Notes under the pieces: generated by a model
What the model saw: only the letters and a program-made list of their open reading frames with translations
Database searches by the model: none
Told to the model about the DNA's origin: nothing
In this document: positions 9,410 to 16,701 of the stretch, piece by piece
Numbering within the stretch: the first letter of the stretch is position 1
Layout of the letters: every line of letters begins with the position of its first letter
Assembly: GCA_021296475.1 (NCBI GenBank)
Contig: JAGWAJ010000004.1
Location: 58,937-92,192 of the forward strand
Direction: 5' to 3'
Length of the DNA: 33,256 nt
Origin: Acidobacteriota bacterium
Lineage (GTDB): Bacteria > Acidobacteriota > Vicinamibacteria > Vicinamibacterales > UBA8438
Program-made: the position numbers and the translations under genes

Positions 9410-10339
9410 CTACTTGACGACGAAGGTCACGTCCTCGTGCGCCATCAGGCCGCCGTCGTGGGCGAGGCCGCGCAGGACGTAGGTGCCCGGCGTGTCGAAC
9501 GTCGCCTGCACCACCCACTTGCCCATCGGAGGCGCCTCGGGGGTCTCCCAGCCGGGCGAGAAGGGCGAGTCGGCGTTGTTCCGCGTGTCCTCCCACGCCT
9601 TGAACTGCGGCGGATTGAAGCGCACGCCGCCGGCGCCGCGGTAGACGAACCACGACATCCGGAGACCCGTCGCCGCGTTCGGCGTCACGTTGACGGGCGG
9701 CTTCGTCGGATCGAAGCGGCGCATCGCGCGCGGCTTCGGCAGCTCGTCGTCGCTGGCGTAGGCGGCGAGGGTGACCCACTCTCCCACCTTGGCGGTCCGC
9801 TTCTTCTTCCCGACGAGCACGAGTTCCGGCGTCTGGTTCTTGTAGATGTCGCCGGAGGCGCCCCCGCCGTTGTTCGCCATGAGGACGCTGTTGTCGATGA
9901 AGTAGTCGGGGTGCAGCGTCGCGTAGGCCCGCTTCGTCTCGCCGTTGGGGCTGGTCAGGGTCCAGATCACCTCGCCGTCCCCGAAATCGGCGGGCACGTG
10001 GACCTTGAACAGGAACCGGTTGCGGCGCGGGAGGAAGCGCGTCGGCTGCCCCAGATCCGGGCCACCCGGTTCGAGCCTGTTGTTCGGACCGGGCGGAATG
10101 TCGATCTCCTCCTCCCAGTTCCGGTTGAAGTAGCCGAAGACCAGGTTGAAGGACCCGTCCGGATTCGGCTCCCATCCCTCGTAGGCAGGCACGACCTCCT
10201 GGCCTGTGGCGAACGACTCCCGCATCTTGCGGGGAGTCTGGGCGCTGCTCTCCAGCACGGATCCGGCGACGATCGCGAACGCGACGAGGAGCGCGCAACC
10301 CAGCCTCGCTGTCAGCCGGCAAAGGCGCGGTTCGTTCAT
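9410..10339 (-). CDS. Secreted protein of unknown function, partner of the cytochrome/PHM gene
   Basis: 309 residues. The N-terminus has a signal peptide: basic start, hydrophobic GCALLVAFAIVAGSVL, then a likely cleavage after SSAQ near residue 34, so it is probably periplasmic. The body is Pro/Asn/Gly-rich and beta-looking, with NRFLFKVHVPADFGDGEVIW and WFVYRGAGGVRFNPPQFKAW. The end, FDTPGTYVLRGLAHDGGL, resembles the closing strands of Ig- or PKD-like domains. I do not recognise a catalytic motif. Proteins of this look often accompany PHM-like genes in acidobacteria (recollection, not tested). GGAGGG lies 6 bases before the ATG. It is downstream of the cytochrome/PHM gene, separated by 120 bases with a strong hairpin that could reduce its expression relative to the first gene. 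Confidence 0.75.
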   Translation of the reverse strand: MNEPRLCRLTARLGCALLVAFAIVAGSVLESSAQTPRKMRESFATGQEVVPAYEGWEPNPDGSFNLVFGYFNRNWEEEIDIPPGPNNRLEPGGPDLGQPTRFLPRRNRFLFKVHVPADFGDGEVIWTLTSPNGETKRAYATLHPDYFIDNSVLMANNGGGASGDIYKNQTPELVLVGKKKRTAKVGEWVTLAAYASDDELPKPRAMRRFDPTKPPVNVTPNAATGLRMSWFVYRGAGGVRFNPPQFKAWEDTRNNADSPFSPGWETPEAPPMGKWVVQATFDTPGTYVLRGLAHDGGLMAHEDVTFVVK

Positions 10340-10373
10340 GGCCGACCCTCCATCGCAAACGAGAACGGGCGAC

Positions 10374-10402
10374 GGGGTCCGGCGGCCTGCGCCGCCGACC
10401 CC
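10374..10402 (-). terminator. Strong GC hairpin between the two secreted-protein genes
   Basis: GGGGT plus CGGCGGC (10374-10378, 10380-10386) pair with GCCGCCG plus ACCCC (10391-10402) around a 4-base CTGC loop, with a single bulged base at 10379. This 12-bp stem sits in the 120-base gap. No T-run follows on either strand. It could be a partial terminator or an mRNA processing/stability element setting the ratio of the two products. Confidence 0.45.
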
Positions 10403-10459
10403 GGTCGCATGAGGTTCACGGAACGCCGAGCGGAGTTTCCCGACCGGCCGGCAGCGGGC

Positions 10460-11977
10460 CTACTGGCCGGCACCGGCCGCTTCGGTAGCCTCCGCCGCGG
10501 CCGCTTCGGCTTCCGCCGCCGCCTCGGCCTCCGCCGCGGCTTCGTTCAGCGGATCCTCCACGCCGCAGAGCGGACAACCGATCACGCGCTCGCCCGCGGC
10601 GAGGTCGAGCACCTGCTCCCGCTCGGCCAGGGCCGCCTTGAACTCGTCGTCGTCCAGGTAGCTGCCCTGCATGATGTTGATGAACATCTGATCGACCGAC
10701 CGGTTGCCGCCGCCCGACCAGTTCCGCGGATCGGGAACATTCGGGTTCGACGCCGAGTTGTTGAACCAGCCGGTGATGTGCAGGATGGTGCCCTTGGGCA
10801 GCAACGGCATCGCATGGTCGGCGTACGTGTACACGCGCACCCAACTGTGGTCGTAGCCCGAGCAGTTGAGGGTCTCGATCGTGGTCCCGTAGATGGCCTC
10901 CAGGCACATCCGCACCCCGGGCGCGTGCATGTGGGGCTCGAAGACCGAGATCCGCGCATGGTCCGGAAGCACGAAGTACGACTCCATCGTCTGGTTCGGA
11001 TGCTCCGCCTCGACGTCCAGATCGACACCGTTGCCGAACGCGATCAATCTCTGATCCACCTCCGGCTCGTAGCCCTTGGGATGGAACTTGAAGCCGATGT
11101 CCAGACGGGCGCGGGTGGCAGCGCCGTTCGCGTGCAGGTGCAGGGAGGGAAACGTGATCTTCGAGTCGGCGACCATCTCCTTGCCGGCCTTCGGATCGAA
11201 GACATCGGCGTTCCGCCCCACCTCGTGAACCGGCCAGCTCGAGAGCCCAGCGGCCGCCAGCGGGTCCTCGTCGTCGAAGTCGGGGCCGACGACGCGGATC
11301 ACCGCATGGTGGAAGACGAAGCGCCCGCCCACCGTCTGCCGGCCCTCACCGACACGTGACTCCGTGACCTCCTTGAATTCGATCGCGGAGACGTAGCGGT
11401 CTTCCTGGAGGCCCGTTTCGACGTCGGCCACGGCCCCCCACCAGTCGGGCGCATCGGCCTTCACCTCGACGCTCGGAGAGGGCACGATGAGGTCCGGGTC
11501 ACCGATCTCCCACTCGTCGACGTCGATGAACGCCACGGGCGGCGGCATGTCGGCCGGATTCCCGAACGGCGCCCCGTTGTCGGCCCAGGCGGCGATCTTC
11601 AGGATCTCCTCCTCGCTCAGCGACGGGTCGTTCTTGAAGTCCTGGATGCCGATGCCCTTCTCGATGTACCAGGGCGGCATCACGCCCATCTTGTCGCGCA
11701 ACCCGGTGCGGTACTTCATCGCCCGCGCCCAGGGACGCACCTCTTCGTAGTCGATCAGCGACATCGGCGCCAGCGCGTCGGGCTGGTGGCACCTCTGGCA
11801 GCTCCGCTGCAGGATCGGCGCGATGTCCTTCGTGAACGTCACCTCCTCGGTGACCCGGTCGGATTCCAGTACCTGCCCGGCCGCGGGCAGTGCCGTCATT
11901 ACCGCGACAGCCGCCGCGAGGGCGAGCGCCGCCCGCGCCGCTGTCGACCGCCGCCGATCGTGCTGCGTCGTCGTCAT
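10460..11977 (-). CDS. Secreted monohaem cytochrome c fused to PHM-like copper type II monooxygenase domain
   Basis: 505 residues. A signal peptide (ALALAAAVAVMTALPAAG) leads to a cytochrome c domain with haem motif CQRCH (60-64) and a probable axial Met in MPPW (M100). The following domain carries every copper-ligand motif of the peptidylglycine hydroxylating monooxygenase fold: FHHAVIRV (H223, H224), HLHANG (H280/H282), EPHMHAPG (H349, H351) and DQMFINIM (M431/M436). This suggests an outer-face or periplasmic oxidase fed electrons through its own haem; the substrate is unknown. The end has CPLC (468-471) and a low-complexity Ala/Glu tail. GAGG lies 5 bases before the ATG, and a good promoter is at 12047-12075. 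It is probably transcribed with the 9410-10339 gene. Confidence 0.8.
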   Translation of the reverse strand: MTTTQHDRRRSTAARAALALAAAVAVMTALPAAGQVLESDRVTEEVTFTKDIAPILQRSCQRCHQPDALAPMSLIDYEEVRPWARAMKYRTGLRDKMGVMPPWYIEKGIGIQDFKNDPSLSEEEILKIAAWADNGAPFGNPADMPPPVAFIDVDEWEIGDPDLIVPSPSVEVKADAPDWWGAVADVETGLQEDRYVSAIEFKEVTESRVGEGRQTVGGRFVFHHAVIRVVGPDFDDEDPLAAAGLSSWPVHEVGRNADVFDPKAGKEMVADSKITFPSLHLHANGAATRARLDIGFKFHPKGYEPEVDQRLIAFGNGVDLDVEAEHPNQTMESYFVLPDHARISVFEPHMHAPGVRMCLEAIYGTTIETLNCSGYDHSWVRVYTYADHAMPLLPKGTILHITGWFNNSASNPNVPDPRNWSGGGNRSVDQMFINIMQGSYLDDDEFKAALAEREQVLDLAAGERVIGCPLCGVEDPLNEAAAEAEAAAEAEAAAAEATEAAGAGQ

Positions 11978-12046
11978 GTCATCCTCGCTGATTCCGGGAC
12001 ACGGGCGCGCGCATACAGATATCGACGATCCGTTCTAGCTGCACGA

Positions 12047-12075
12047 ATCCTAGCAGGTGTCGAGGCCGGGCTCAA
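12047..12075 (-). promoter_or_regulatory. Probable sigma-70-type promoter for the cytochrome/PHM gene
   Basis: On the minus strand, -35 TTGAGC (12070-12075), a 17-base spacer, then -10 TAGGAT (12047-12052) preceded by TGC (extended -10). The start of transcription would fall about 60-65 bases before the ATG at 11977. No operator is evident in the remainder of the 118-base intergenic region. Confidence 0.6.
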
Positions 12076-12095
12076 TGGGATTCTCAGGGGGATCC

Positions 12096-12296
12096 TCAGA
12101 CGGCGCGCGGTCCGCGGAGCACACGGGCCGGGAGGCGGAGGATCGCTCCGAACAGCTCGAGCACCCCTCCCACCGCGATGCCGACGAGCCGGAACGGAAG
12201 CAGGAGGAGCCAGACGATCGGATAGAGAACGAGGGCCAGCAGGGCCAGAGGCCAGCACAGGACCAGCAGTACGCACCACAGCAGGAACTTGGTCAT
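12096..12296 (-). CDS. Small two-helix membrane protein, unknown function
   Basis: A 66-residue protein beginning MTKFLLWCVLLVLCWPLALL. Two hydrophobic segments, about residues 4-34 and 41-55, are joined by a short LPFR turn, and a basic tail (RLPARVLRGPRAV) is probably cytoplasmic. GAGGAG sits 6 bases before the ATG at 12294-12296, which decides the start against the much longer open frame upstream. It is divergent from the 12390 gene across 93 bases. I do not recognise a family; it resembles the many small inner-membrane proteins of unknown role. Confidence rests on the ribosome-binding site and clean membrane pattern. Confidence 0.65.
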   Translation of the reverse strand: MTKFLLWCVLLVLCWPLALLALVLYPIVWLLLLPFRLVGIAVGGVLELFGAILRLPARVLRGPRAV

Positions 12297-12317
12297 CGGA
12301 ATCTCCTCTGGCATAGT
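12289..12317 (+). promoter_or_regulatory. Possible promoter for the 100-aa orphan gene
   Basis: TTGGTC (12289-12294), a 17-base spacer, then CATAGT (12312-12317) preceded by TGG as an extended -10. It overlaps the 5' end of the divergent small membrane gene. An oppositely oriented TACTAT overlaps the same bases (12313-12318), so the two promoters may share DNA. Confidence 0.4.
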
Positions 12318-12389
12318 ACTGACGGCGCGGATGGCTCGCCCGTTTCCCGGCGCAGCGAGGCCGCCGCACGCCAGGCAGAGGAGTCCGAC

Positions 12390-12692
12390 GTGTCCGACGG
12401 AGCCCCGAAGAGCGCCTTCGAGCTGGCGATGGAGAAGCTGCAGCGGCAGGACGAGGTCGCGGGCGTCGCGGCCGTGACGCTCACCGACGAGCAGGTGGCA
12501 GCCATCGCCGAGGCGCGAAGCACCCATGGCGCACAGCTCGCCGAGTGCGAGATCCTGCTCGCCGCCGCGCTCGCGGCGACTCCCGATCCGGGCGCACGCG
12601 AGGAGCTCGAGGCCAATCACCGGCGCGATCTCGCCCGCTTCGCGGCCGACCGGGACCGCAGGATCGCCCGGATTCGCAGCGGGGAAGGGTAG
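12390..12692 (+). CDS. Conserved-looking small cytoplasmic protein, unknown function
   Basis: 100 residues from a GTG at 12390, fixed by GAGGAG 6 bases upstream. It is almost wholly alpha-helical and charged: SAFELAMEKLQRQDEVAG, then LTDEQVAAIAEARSTHGAQL, then a run of Glu/Arg/Ala to the end (DLARFAADRDRRIARIR). The pattern of spaced hydrophobics suggests a helical hairpin or coiled coil. There is no signal peptide or membrane segment. I recall similar orphan proteins in acidobacteria but cannot name a domain. It ends 66 bases before the convergent htpG stop, with a palindromic repeat in that gap. Confidence 0.65.
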   Translation: MSDGAPKSAFELAMEKLQRQDEVAGVAAVTLTDEQVAAIAEARSTHGAQLAECEILLAAALAATPDPGAREELEANHRRDLARFAADRDRRIARIRSGEG

Positions 12693-12759
12693 TCCAACGG
12701 CGCAGACCCCTCGCCCGCAACGCCGGCAGGAGTCCGCGCCGTTCCGCGGCGCAGATTCC
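12693..12759 (+). repeat. Copy C of the intergenic palindromic repeat, with a degenerate half copy upstream
   Basis: The 31-base core is 12729-12759: GGAGTC arm, GCGCCG (12736-12741), TTCCG, CGGCGC (12747-12752), GATTCC arm. It folds as a 12-bp stem with one G-T pair and one internal mismatch. It is about 27/31 identical to the core at 32464-32494 (minus). Its last base is inside the htpG stop codon (12759-12761). A right-half-like piece, CGGCGCAGACCCC at 12698-12710, lies just upstream. It may also serve as the convergent terminator. Confidence 0.65.
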
Positions 12760-14696
12760 TAGGCGCCGGGCGTCCAGATGCGCGACTTCGGCTGCCCTGC
12801 CAAGGTCAGCATCAGGGTGTTCAGCCGCTTGACGAAGCCCGCCGGATCGTCGAGCCGCCCCCCCTCGGCCAGCAGCGCCTGGTCGAAGAGGATGTGGCTC
12901 CAGTCCTCGAACCGGCCGTCGTCGGTTTCATCGGTGAGGCGGTTCACGATCGGGTGATCCGGATTGATCTCCAGGATCAGCGGCACGTTCGGCACGTCCT
13001 GCCCCGCCGCACGAAGCAGCCGTCCCAGGTTGGCGCTCATCCCGTCCTGGTCGGTCACCAGACAGGCCGGCGACTCGGTGAGCCGATCCGAGACGCGGAC
13101 CTCCTTCGCCTTCTCGCCGAGCACCTTCCGCATCCGCTCGACGACCGGCCGGTAGTCGTCCGCGGCCGCCTCCCGGGCGTCGTCCCCGTCTCCCGCCAGC
13201 GCCCCAAGATCGAGGTCGCCCTGCGCCACCGACTGCAGCGGCCTGCCCTCGAACTCCCGGAGGTGGGTTACCACCCATTCGTCGACCCGGTCGTGGAGCA
13301 GCAGGACCTCGATGCCCTTCTTGCGGAAGACCTCCAGGTGAGGGCTGTTCCGCGCCGCGGCGAAGCTCTCCGCGGTGACGTAGTAGATTCGCTCCTGCCC
13401 CTCCTTCGCGCGGGCGAGATAGTCGGCGAACGACACCGTCTGGTTGGGACGGTCCGTGTGGGTGGACGCGAACCGGAGCAGCTTCGCGATGCGCTCCCGG
13501 TTGCCCGCGTCCTGTCCGACGCCCTCCTTCAGGACCTGACCGAACTCGCGCCAGAAGTCGGCGTAGCGATCGGACTCGTCCGCGGCCAGATCCTCGAGGA
13601 GCCCGAGCACGCGCTTGACCCCGGCCGCGCGGATCGCGTCGACATCGCGGGAGTCCTGCAGGATCTCGCGCGACACGTTCAGCGGCAGGTCGTTCGAATC
13701 GATGATGCCGCGCACGAAGCGCAGCCACGCCGGCATCAGCTCCGTCGCGCCGTCCATGATGAACACGCGGCGCACGTACAGCTTGATGCCGTGGCGCTGC
13801 TCGCGGTCCCACAGGTCGAACTGCGCGCGGCGCGGAACGTAGAGCAGCAGCGTGAACTCCTGCCGTCCCTCGACACGGGCGTGGGTGTGGGCCAGGGGCG
13901 GCTCGAAGTCATGCGCGACGTGCTTGTAGAACTCCTGGTACTGCGCCTCCGTGATCTCGGACTTGGCCCGCGCCCACAGCGCGGACGCCTGGTTGACCCG
14001 CTCGGTGGCGTCGACGGTCCCGGTGTCCACCTGCTTGCCGGCCGCCTCCTCCTTCCGCATCCGGATCGGGATCGTGATGTGGTCCGAGTACTTGCGGAGG
14101 ATCGACCTCAGGCGCGAGCCGTCCAGGAGCTCGTCCTCGCCCTCCCGGAGGTGCAGCGTCACCTCGGTCCCGCGCGCCTCGCGGACGGCCGGCTCGATGG
14201 TGTAGTCCCCCTGGCCCGCGCTCTCCCAGCGGACCCCGTCCGCGGCGGCCAGGCCCGACCGCCGCGTCGTCAGCACGACGCGCTCGGCGACGATGAATGC
14301 CGAGTAGAACCCGACACCGAACTGGCCGATGAGCTGCGTGTCCGTCGGTCGATCGCCCGTCAGCTTCTCGACGAACTCCCGCGTCCCCGACTTCGCGATG
14401 GTGCCGATGTTGTCGATCACCTCCTGACGCGACATGCCGACCCCGTTGTCGCGGACCGTGATCGTGCGCGCGTCCGGATCCGACCGGACATGGATGGCAA
14501 GGTCCGGTTCGTCCTCGAGCAGCGCCGGGTCCGTGAGCGCCTCGAACCGCAGCTTGTCACATGCATCGGACGCGTTCGAGACGAGCTCCCGGAGGAATAT
14601 CTCCTTGTTCGAGTACAGGGAATGGACCATCAGATCGAGCAGTTGACGGGCCTCGGTCTGGAAGGTGTGCGTGGTGCGTTCCGGCGTCTCCGACAT
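12759..14696 (-). CDS. htpG: Chaperone HtpG (Hsp90)
   Basis: 645 residues, full length for bacterial Hsp90. The N-terminal GHKL ATPase shows [20 protein letters not shown] with the catalytic Glu and Mg-binding Asn, [20 protein letters not shown], and [16 protein letters not shown] (ATP lid). The middle domain carries the conserved YVRRVFIMD and [11 protein letters not shown] with the catalytic-loop Arg. The C-terminal dimerisation domain ends in IWTPGA without a eukaryotic MEEVD tail. It is an ATP-driven chaperone dimer in the cytoplasm. GGAGG lies 11 bases before the ATG, a long spacing. No CIRCE or sigma-32 box is evident in the 61-base gap shared with rpsT. Confidence 0.95.
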   Translation of the reverse strand: MSETPERTTHTFQTEARQLLDLMVHSLYSNKEIFLRELVSNASDACDKLRFEALTDPALLEDEPDLAIHVRSDPDARTITVRDNGVGMSRQEVIDNIGTIAKSGTREFVEKLTGDRPTDTQLIGQFGVGFYSAFIVAERVVLTTRRSGLAAADGVRWESAGQGDYTIEPAVREARGTEVTLHLREGEDELLDGSRLRSILRKYSDHITIPIRMRKEEAAGKQVDTGTVDATERVNQASALWARAKSEITEAQYQEFYKHVAHDFEPPLAHTHARVEGRQEFTLLLYVPRRAQFDLWDREQRHGIKLYVRRVFIMDGATELMPAWLRFVRGIIDSNDLPLNVSREILQDSRDVDAIRAAGVKRVLGLLEDLAADESDRYADFWREFGQVLKEGVGQDAGNRERIAKLLRFASTHTDRPNQTVSFADYLARAKEGQERIYYVTAESFAAARNSPHLEVFRKKGIEVLLLHDRVDEWVVTHLREFEGRPLQSVAQGDLDLGALAGDGDDAREAAADDYRPVVERMRKVLGEKAKEVRVSDRLTESPACLVTDQDGMSANLGRLLRAAGQDVPNVPLILEINPDHPIVNRLTDETDDGRFEDWSHILFDQALLAEGGRLDDPAGFVKRLNTLMLTLAGQPKSRIWTPGA

Positions 14697-14719
14697 CCTG
14701 CCGCGCTCCTCCGTTGGGT

Positions 14720-14748
14720 TTGCCCAGGGTCTTCGATTTCAGTATAGT
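14720..14748 (+). promoter_or_regulatory. Promoter of rpsT, apparently giving a leaderless mRNA
   Basis: -35 TTGCCC (14720-14725), a 17-base spacer, then -10 TATAGT (14743-14748). Only 9 bases separate the -10 box from the rpsT ATG (14758), so the expected start of transcription falls within about 3 bases of the start codon. No Shine-Dalgarno-like sequence lies between. Confidence 0.55.
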
Positions 14749-14757
14749 CAACCGTTT

Positions 14758-15039
14758 ATGGCCAATCACAAGTCTGCAGTAAAGGCCCACCGTCGCAGCC
14801 TCGAACGTCGCGACCGCAACCGTCAGTACCGCAGCCGGATGCGGCGGGCTCTCCGGTCGATGCGGACGGCGATGGACGCCGCGACCGCGTCGGACGGCGG
14901 GGGCTCGACGGACGCGCTCCGCGAGCAGTTTCGTTCGACCGTCTCCCTGATCGACCGGCTGGCGGGCAAGGGCATCATCCACGTCAACACGGCATCCCGC
15001 TACAAGGCGCGTCTCAACAAGCGCCTCGTAGCCATTTAG
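14758..15039 (+). CDS. rpsT: 30S ribosomal protein S20
   Basis: 93 residues beginning MANHKSAVKAHRRSLERRDR, the standard S20 opening, followed by a basic three-helix-bundle sequence and the conserved end GIIHVNTASRYKARLNKRL. S20 is a primary 16S rRNA-binding protein placed at the base of the 30S body. The acidic/Gly patch TASDGGGSTDA between helices is slightly longer than usual. The reading frame is open upstream, but the ATG at 14758 gives the exact family start. No ribosome-binding site is visible and the promoter is so close that a leaderless transcript is likely. It is convergent with holA, and the repeat unit begins at its stop codon. Confidence 0.95.
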   Translation: MANHKSAVKAHRRSLERRDRNRQYRSRMRRALRSMRTAMDAATASDGGGSTDALREQFRSTVSLIDRLAGKGIIHVNTASRYKARLNKRLVAI

Positions 15040-15124
15040 CCCACCCTTCGTCGCCTGACGGCTCCACCGGTGCCCAACCAACCCTGCTCGGAGTCTGCAC
15101 CGTTCTAGGGCACAGACTCCGAGC
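15037..15124 (+). repeat. Copy A of the intergenic palindromic repeat (about 88 bases), also the rpsT/holA convergent hairpin
   Basis: Homology with copy B (minus 32461-32547) begins at the rpsT stop codon TAG and includes an identical 18-base block, TCGTCGCCTGACGGCTCC (15048-15065). The 31-base core is 15090-15120. Here it sits in a perfect 12-bp hairpin, GCTCGGAGTCTG (15086-15097) with CAGACTCCGAGC (15113-15124), with a 15-base loop. The holA stop codon (15105-15107) is in the loop and the right arm is holA coding sequence. No T-run follows, so terminator function is only inferred. Confidence 0.7.
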
Positions 15125-16121
15125 GCCGTTCGGCTCGGCGCTCCGGCCTTCGTCGCGCCTGAGCGCGCCGCGCGTCGTTGCGCAGCGCCGGATCCGAACC
15201 CACTCCGCACAGCTCTACCACGAGGCGCTCGATGAGCAGGCGCGGCTCGCCCGCAGAGCGCTTCAGGTCCGTGTCCGTGCGGAACACGGCGTCGATCGCC
15301 GCCCGCACGCGGACGGCAGGAACCTTGGACCGCGCCACCCAGGCGAGCTTGCCGAGCAGCATCTGCGGCACCGCGCCGCCCTCGAGCGCCATCCCGACCT
15401 CGCGGAGCGCCACGTCCGCCGCCCCGCGCTCGATGGCGCGCGTCACCGCCCAGTCGTCGTGGGCCACCGGCGGTCCGGCGAGTGCTGCGACGTCGGCCAG
15501 GGTCACCGCCGGCTGATCGGCGGCGTAGAGGAGGATGCGGTCGACCTCCCGCCGCAGGCGGCCGATGTCCGGGCCGACCATCGCGGCCAGCGTCCGCGCG
15601 ACCGCGCGATCGACTTCCTTGCCGCTCTCCCGAAGGCGCGCCAGGACCCAGCGCTGCGCGTCGGCCACGGTGGCGACGCCTGCGCAGCGGACGACGGTGG
15701 CCCCGGCGAGGAGCCGCTTGCTCGCCCGGCGCTGCTCGTTGAGCCCGGCCGCGACGAAGACGAGCGTCGCGTGGGGGGCGGGGGCGTCGACGTAGGCTTC
15801 GAGGGCGACGAGGTCATCGGCCGCGGCGCGGCTCTCGCGCTTCGGCTGCAGCCAGCGCTCGGCGTGCAGCGCCACCACGACCCGGCGCGGCGCCATCATC
15901 GGCAGGGTGCGGGCCGCGTCCAGAACCGCCGCGAGCGGTCCCTCCCCGCCATGGAAGCGCTCGCAGTTGAAGACGCGCACGCCCTCGTCGACGATCGCCT
16001 CGAACGCCGCGACGAGCGCGGCCTTCTCGTGCTCGTCATCGCCGAGCAGTACGTACACGGGAGCCGGCTCGCCGGATGCGAGCCGGTCGCGCAACGCCGC
16101 GGGAGCGACCGTGCCGGCCAC
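15105..16121 (-). CDS. holA: DNA polymerase III subunit delta
   Basis: 338 residues, close to the E. coli delta length. The N-terminal AAA+-like domain has PVYVLLGDDEHEK, then RVFNCERFHG and AARTLPMMAPRRVVVA, typical of HolA. The middle has MVGPDIGRLRREVDRILLY, the delta counterpart of the lid region, and the C-terminal collar helices hold VPQMLLGKLAWVARS. Delta opens the beta sliding clamp within the clamp loader. I chose the GTG at 16121: AGGAG lies 4 bases upstream, it is 7 bases after the lptE stop, and it aligns with family N-termini; the open frame to 16196 overlaps lptE. The Arg-rich tail (ARRAQARRRPERRAERRSE) overlaps the palindromic repeat. Confidence 0.9.
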   Translation of the reverse strand: MAGTVAPAALRDRLASGEPAPVYVLLGDDEHEKAALVAAFEAIVDEGVRVFNCERFHGGEGPLAAVLDAARTLPMMAPRRVVVALHAERWLQPKRESRAAADDLVALEAYVDAPAPHATLVFVAAGLNEQRRASKRLLAGATVVRCAGVATVADAQRWVLARLRESGKEVDRAVARTLAAMVGPDIGRLRREVDRILLYAADQPAVTLADVAALAGPPVAHDDWAVTRAIERGAADVALREVGMALEGGAVPQMLLGKLAWVARSKVPAVRVRAAIDAVFRTDTDLKRSAGEPRLLIERLVVELCGVGSDPALRNDARRAQARRRPERRAERRSESVP

Positions 16122-16128
16122 CGGACTC

Positions 16129-16701
16129 CTAGAACGCTTCGAGGATGGAGCTGACGACGGTGGTGGCGAATTCGGATGCCATGCGCTCGACCGCATTGCT
16201 CCGCTGTCCGAAGAATGCCGACGCGTTGGTGACGTCGCCGGCCCCCGAGGCCACGTCGTACTCCTCGCTGAAGACGAGGCTCGGGTTGTCCCAGATGACC
16301 TCGTTCGTCGTCAGGTCGACGAACTCGATGGCCGCGGTGAGGGTGAGCACGTAGCGCGATGCCTGCTGCTCGGCGCTGAAGCTCGCCGGCTGGATGTTGA
16401 TGTTGCTGATCGTGCCCGACAGGAGCGCCTGGGCGTCCGATTCGTCGGTCTGGACGCGGTACGATCCGCGCGCGATGAACGCCGTACGGACCTCCTGGGT
16501 CAGGAGCCGCTCGACCTCGAAGACCGGCGTCCGGTTCTCGAACATCGGAATCCCGATGGTCTCGACGTAGTCGGGCAGGAAGGAGCCCCGGCCGGCCAGG
16601 GTGTAGCCGCAGGAGCTGCCGCCGAGCGCGAGCAGAAGCATGGCCGCGGTCCAGCCCGCGGCGGATCGGAACCCGAAGGGCGCGGTCGTCGTGTGCAACA
16701 T
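16129..16701 (-). CDS. lptE: LPS-assembly lipoprotein LptE-like
   Basis: 190 residues. A hydrophobic signal (AAGWTAAMLLLALGGSS) precedes Cys31, then CGYTLAGRGSFLPDYVETIG and IPMFENRTPVFEVERLLTQE, the characteristic LptE N-terminal pattern. The remainder is strand/helix mix with EVIWDNPSLVFSEEY. LptE plugs the LptD barrel that delivers LPS to the outer leaflet of the outer membrane. The residue three before the Cys is Gly rather than the usual Leu, so the lipobox is weak. The ATG shares its first base with the last base of the leuS stop (TGATG), implying translational coupling. This gene is the best evidence here for an LPS-type outer membrane. Confidence 0.8.
   Translation of the reverse strand: MLHTTTAPFGFRSAAGWTAAMLLLALGGSSCGYTLAGRGSFLPDYVETIGIPMFENRTPVFEVERLLTQEVRTAFIARGSYRVQTDESDAQALLSGTISNINIQPASFSAEQQASRYVLTLTAAIEFVDLTTNEVIWDNPSLVFSEEYDVASGAGDVTNASAFFGQRSNAVERMASEFATTVVSSILEAF

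Noticed and set aside
9374-11359. 661-codon plus-strand frame opposite the secreted gene pair
   Set aside because: Antisense shadow with His/Arg/Gly-rich composition; the minus-strand genes have signal peptides, motifs and ribosome-binding sites.
12096-12620. 174-codon version of the small membrane protein
   Set aside because: The N-terminal 108 residues are antisense to the 12390 gene; the internal ATG at 12296 has the ribosome-binding site.
12894-14747. 617-codon plus-strand frame opposite htpG
   Set aside because: Antisense shadow of a highly conserved Hsp90 gene.
14697-14757. Minus-strand TTGACT as a -35 box or heat-shock element for htpG
   Set aside because: No matching -10 at 16-18 bases, and neither a CIRCE nor a sigma-32-like pair can be seen.
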